Below, piece by piece: positions 7,929-9,862 of a stretch of DNA of 9,862 bases (the first letter of the stretch is position 1; each line of letters opens with the position of its first letter). The DNA is from Actinomycetota bacterium (GTDB lineage: Bacteria; Actinomycetota; Actinomycetes; Streptosporangiales; Streptosporangiaceae), in the NCBI GenBank assembly GCA_003140115.1, contig PLIQ01000166.1, positions 14,274 through 24,135 of the forward strand, given 5' to 3'. The position numbers and the translations under genes were made by a program. The notes beneath the pieces are model-generated. The model saw only the letters and a list, made by a program, of their open reading frames with translations, ran no database searches and was not told the DNA's origin.

Positions 7929-8270
7929 GTGAGTTCCGTGTTCGGTGCCTACACCCCGCTTAACTACTTCTTCCTCGCCCTCGGTGCCGTGGCGTTCATC
8001 GTCGAGGCCTGGGCCTTCATCGACGCCATCACCCGTCCGGGACCGGCCTTCGTGGCCACCGGCAAGCAGACCAAACCGCTGTGGCTGATCATCCTCGGGG
8101 TGGCCGCCGTGGTCGGGCTGGCCGGAGTGGTGTACAAGATCGGCCCGACGTCCATCCTGACCGTCGCGGCGTTCGTCGCGGCCGCCATCTACCTGGCCGA
8201 CGTACGGCCCAAGGTCAAGGACTTCCGCAACGGCGGAGGCACCAGCTCAGGTCCGTACGGCCCCTGGTAA
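7929..8270 (+). CDS. DUF2516-like small membrane protein
   Basis: The product is 113 residues from GTG 7929. Three hydrophobic stretches are visible: about 11-34 (LNYFFLALGAVAFIVEAW), 51-68 (LWLIILGVAAVVGLAGVV) and 73-89 (SILTVAAFVAAAIYLAD), followed by a short polar tail (KVKDFRNGGG) ending GPYGPW. Length, pattern and position after an Rv0474-like regulator agree with the DUF2516 family, which has no known function. GTG 7929 starts 2 nt after the stop of the regulator, favouring coupling. TTG 7920 and GTG 7938 are alternatives in the same frame, and no strong binding site separates them. In M. tuberculosis hbhA (Rv0475) lies between the corresponding genes (Rv0474 and Rv0476); here there is no room for it. 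Confidence 0.82.
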   Translation: MSSVFGAYTPLNYFFLALGAVAFIVEAWAFIDAITRPGPAFVATGKQTKPLWLIILGVAAVVGLAGVVYKIGPTSILTVAAFVAAAIYLADVRPKVKDFRNGGGTSSGPYGPW

Positions 8271-8281
8271 GCGGCCCCGCC

Positions 8282-8352
8282 CAGGCGACGCAGCTAAGGC
8301 AAGCGGCCCAGGCGACGGCAGCTCAGGTGACGGCAGCTCAGGTGACGCTGCT
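8282..8352. repeat. Four degenerate 15-bp repeats in a convergent gap
   Basis: The unit CAGGTGACGGCAGCT is seen at 8282-8295 (one base deleted, C for T), 8309-8323 (C for T), 8324-8338 (exact) and 8339-8352 (diverged end). They fill most of the 81-nt gap between the DUF2516-like gene and the M56 gene and run into the M56 stop codon. Confidence 0.75.
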
Positions 8353-8368
8353 CAGACGATGAGCAGCG
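8346..8368 (-). terminator. Hairpin across the M56 gene stop codon
   Basis: CGCTGCTC (8346-8353) and GAGCAGCG (8361-8368) are perfect 8-bp inverted arms with a 7-nt loop. The stem contains part of the M56 stop codon (8352-8354). It may terminate transcription from either side. It has no U-tract and is shorter than the clpC hairpin. Confidence 0.4.
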
Positions 8369-9308
8369 CGATCGTCGCCGCGACCAGCAGGCCCGAGGCG
8401 AGGCAGATGGCCGCGCTCGCGGTCGCGGGCAGCGGGCGCACCGGCTGAAGCAGCCGCGCCACCCGGGCGGTCATGTCGCCCTCGCCGGCCGCCAGCGCGC
8501 CCGCCGGCGCCGGGCAGGTACCCGCCGTGCCGAACCGGACCAGGGCCGACACCAGCTCCCGGGCCGGCCTGCCCCGCAGCGCGTGGTCGTCGGCCAGCAT
8601 CTCCACCAGCAGCGCCACCGAGCGCTGGGCCTCCACGCACATCGCCGAGCGCGGGAAGGCGCGCCGCAGCGCGCTGAACGGCAGCAGCACCAGGTCGTGC
8701 CGTTCCCGTAGGTGCGCCCGCTCGTGCGCGAGCACCGCGGCCAGCTCACCCCGGCCGAGCAGCTCCACCGTGCCCACGCTGAGCACCACGATCCGCGAGA
8801 ACAGCCCGGGCAGGCAGTAGGCGGCCACCGTGGGATAGTCGACGACCAGGGCGCCGGGCACCTTCGGATCGCCGTGGGCCAGCAGGGCCAGCAGGGCCCG
8901 CTGCCGCCGCCGGGCCTGCAGCGCCGCCGCGGACACCGCGATGAGCACCCAGCACAGCGAGGCGAGCAGGGCCAGTCCCGCGCCCAGGCAGGCCAGCCGG
9001 AACACGAGCAGCATGATTGGCAAGGCGCTGACCACGCCGAAGGCGACCGGGAACCGGAAGGCGGCCTGGGGGAAGACGGTCCCAAGGTGCAGCAGGGAAC
9101 CCGCCACGCCGAGGTGGTCGCCGGGCAGGCCGAGGCTGACCAGGGTGCCGACCGCCGCGAGTCCCCCGGCCAGGCCGAGGGCCTGCCAGAGCAAGATGGC
9201 CGCGGCCGGCGCCCGGCGCGGCCAGCTGGCGGGCACGAGCGCCGAGGCTCCGAGCACGCTCCCCATGGCGAGCGCGGCTAGCAGCGCCGCGTCAGCCAGA
9301 CCCTTCAT
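8352..9308 (-). CDS. M56-family (BlaR1-like) membrane zinc metallopeptidase
   Basis: The 318-residue product is an integral membrane protease of the BlaR1/MecR1 type. It has N-terminal membrane segments (about 5-25, 33-56 and one or two in 85-130), a cytoplasmic zinc-protease core with HERAH (195-199) in LAHERAHLRERHD, the likely third ligand Glu236 in VEMLADDHAL, and a final membrane segment (ICLASGLLVAATIALLIV) at the extreme C terminus. No penicillin-binding sensor domain follows, so what it senses is not shown. The start at ATG 9308 (MKGLADAALLAAL) is preferred because the first membrane segment follows at once and GGAG lies 3 nt upstream; ATGs at 9335 and 9344 remain possible. It overlaps the BlaI-type gene by 17 nt, so translation is probably coupled. 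The family cuts its cognate repressor to derepress target genes; the targets here are unknown. Confidence 0.9.
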   Translation of the reverse strand: MKGLADAALLAALAMGSVLGASALVPASWPRRAPAAAILLWQALGLAGGLAAVGTLVSLGLPGDHLGVAGSLLHLGTVFPQAAFRFPVAFGVVSALPIMLLVFRLACLGAGLALLASLCWVLIAVSAAALQARRRQRALLALLAHGDPKVPGALVVDYPTVAAYCLPGLFSRIVVLSVGTVELLGRGELAAVLAHERAHLRERHDLVLLPFSALRRAFPRSAMCVEAQRSVALLVEMLADDHALRGRPARELVSALVRFGTAGTCPAPAGALAAGEGDMTARVARLLQPVRPLPATASAAICLASGLLVAATIALLIV

Positions 9309-9672
9309 CTGCTCCGCCGTCACCTTCAAATGCATCCAGGGCATCGCGCAGCACCTCTGCCTCGATGCCAGAGACGGACTGAGCGAACCGCGTCAAAGCG
9401 GCCGTGCGATCTCCGGTTTGATCCAGCGCGGTCAGCATCAGTTCGGTCACATAGGTCTCGCGGGTCGCGGCAGGACAATAGCGCCAGGCTCGCCCGTCGC
9501 GCTGCCGCTTGGCGAAACCTTTCTTCGCGAGCCTGTCGAGCACCGTCATCACGGTGGTGTGAGCTAGATTACGTTCGGTCAGCCTAGCACTGACCTCTCT
9601 CACCGTAAGAGGTACGTCGGTCTGCCAGAGAACTTCCATGATCGCGCGCTCAAGATCACCCAACCGGTTCAC
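9292..9672 (-). CDS. BlaI/MecI/CopY-family transcriptional repressor
   Basis: The 126-residue product from GTG 9672 is a winged-helix repressor. It has the family opening NRLGDLERAIMEVLW, the HTH VREVSARLTERNLAHTTVMTVLDRLAKKG, the wing around RDGRAWRYCPAATRE, and a helical C-terminal dimerisation region ending in an acidic Gly-rich tail. Such proteins bind as dimers to promoters of beta-lactamase, copper or envelope-stress genes and are inactivated by an M56 protease. That protease is the next gene, overlapping by 17 nt. TTG 9681 gives three extra residues, but GTG 9672 fits the family N terminus and lies 7 nt after a TACATT -10, consistent with a leaderless transcript and self-regulation. 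No beta-lactamase or transporter is in the window to name a target. Confidence 0.92.
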   Translation of the reverse strand: MNRLGDLERAIMEVLWQTDVPLTVREVSARLTERNLAHTTVMTVLDRLAKKGFAKRQRDGRAWRYCPAATRETYVTELMLTALDQTGDRTAALTRFAQSVSGIEAEVLRDALDAFEGDGGADEGSG

Positions 9673-9679
9673 GGTCGTC

Positions 9680-9698
9680 AATGTACCCGTTATGCGGG
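9680..9698 (-). promoter_or_regulatory. Putative promoter of the BlaI-M56 operon
   Basis: On the minus strand, TACATT (9685-9680) is a good -10 placed 7 nt before GTG 9672. Directly upstream, CCCG-N5-CGGG (9686-9698) forms a short dyad within the spacer, a possible repressor contact. No convincing -35 hexamer is present at 16-18 bp. No typical BlaI operator (TACA/TGTA dyad) is visible. Confidence 0.4.
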
Positions 9699-9700
9699 CC

Positions 9701-9758
9701 GTCTAATAGGCGGGGGCTGTCTGATAGGCGAGGCGAATGCTAATCGGCGGGGCGAATG
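9701..9758. repeat. Three degenerate direct repeats upstream of the BlaI gene
   Basis: The cores TAATAGGCGGGG (from 9704), TGATAGGCGAGG (from 9722) and TAATCGGCGGGG (from 9741) are spaced 18-19 bp apart. The last two are both followed by CGAATG. The stretch lies just upstream of the BlaI-type promoter. It may be a cluster of regulator sites. Nothing recognisable was seen in 9759-9802 except a weak 5-bp hairpin at 9791-9803. Confidence 0.6.
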
Positions 9759-9802
9759 GGGCGGACACGGCCAGGACCCGGCAAGCGGCAAGGGCACGGC
9801 CC

Positions 9803-9862
9803 TCAGCGCTCGGGGTCGGCGAAGCGGGCGAACGCCTGCAGGTTGGCCAGGCTCTCGCCGCG
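9803..9862 (-). CDS. 3' end of an unidentified gene (partial)
   Basis: The minus strand reads in one frame from the window edge to TGA (9805-9803), giving RGESLANLQAFARFADPER. Codon third positions are almost all G or C, as in the neighbouring genes. The protein start and most of the gene lie beyond the window and I do not recognise the family from 19 residues. It runs in the same direction as the BlaI-type gene, 130 nt upstream of it. Confidence 0.5.
   Translation of the reverse strand, partial: RGESLANLQAFARFADPER

Overview
The window is 9.9 kb of high-GC DNA from an actinobacterium. The evidence is strongly GC-biased codon use, GTG and TTG starts, a ClpC1-type unfoldase, a short MutY, RadA, a DUF2516-type membrane protein and a BlaI/M56 pair. 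The genus cannot be fixed from the sequence. Several gene orders match, from memory, those of Mycobacterium tuberculosis (mutY-clpC1 with radA nearby; an Rv0474-like regulator near a DUF2516 protein), with specific genes missing between neighbours.

Layout: 1-244 is the regulatory region of clpC, with a ClgR-type operator, a sigma-R/sigma-H-like promoter and a second, sigma-A-like promoter. clpC (+, 245-2827) ends at a perfect 16-bp hairpin that also faces the end of the convergent mutY (-, 2970-3875). A single-pass membrane protein of unknown function (+, 3985-4971) is divergent from mutY, and its 3' end overlaps the 3' end of radA (-, 4904-6307). Divergent from radA is a TIM-barrel sugar phosphate isomerase/epimerase-like gene (+, 6378-7214). 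After a repeat-rich 116-nt gap come an XRE-family regulator with a long acidic Ala/Glu tail (+, 7331-7927) and a coupled DUF2516-like membrane protein (+, 7929-8270). A short tandem-repeat spacer follows, and then a probable operon on the minus strand: a BlaI/MecI-type repressor (9292-9672) whose 3' end overlaps the start of an M56 membrane metallopeptidase (8352-9308). The last 60 nt hold the 3' end of another minus-strand gene.

The left part combines protein quality control (ClpC) with genome maintenance (MutY removes A opposite 8-oxoG; RadA acts on recombination intermediates). The right part is regulatory: an XRE regulator with a membrane partner, and a repressor-protease pair of the type that senses envelope or beta-lactam stress. 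The window is mostly conserved core chromosome. I see no transposase, phage gene, CRISPR array, toxin-antitoxin pair, tRNA or rRNA, and no clearly new multi-gene system. The points most worth a second look are the two-input clpC promoter, the absence of disA beside radA at a 68-nt antisense overlap, the repeats and palindrome upstream of the XRE gene, and the BlaI/M56 pair whose protease has no visible sensor domain.
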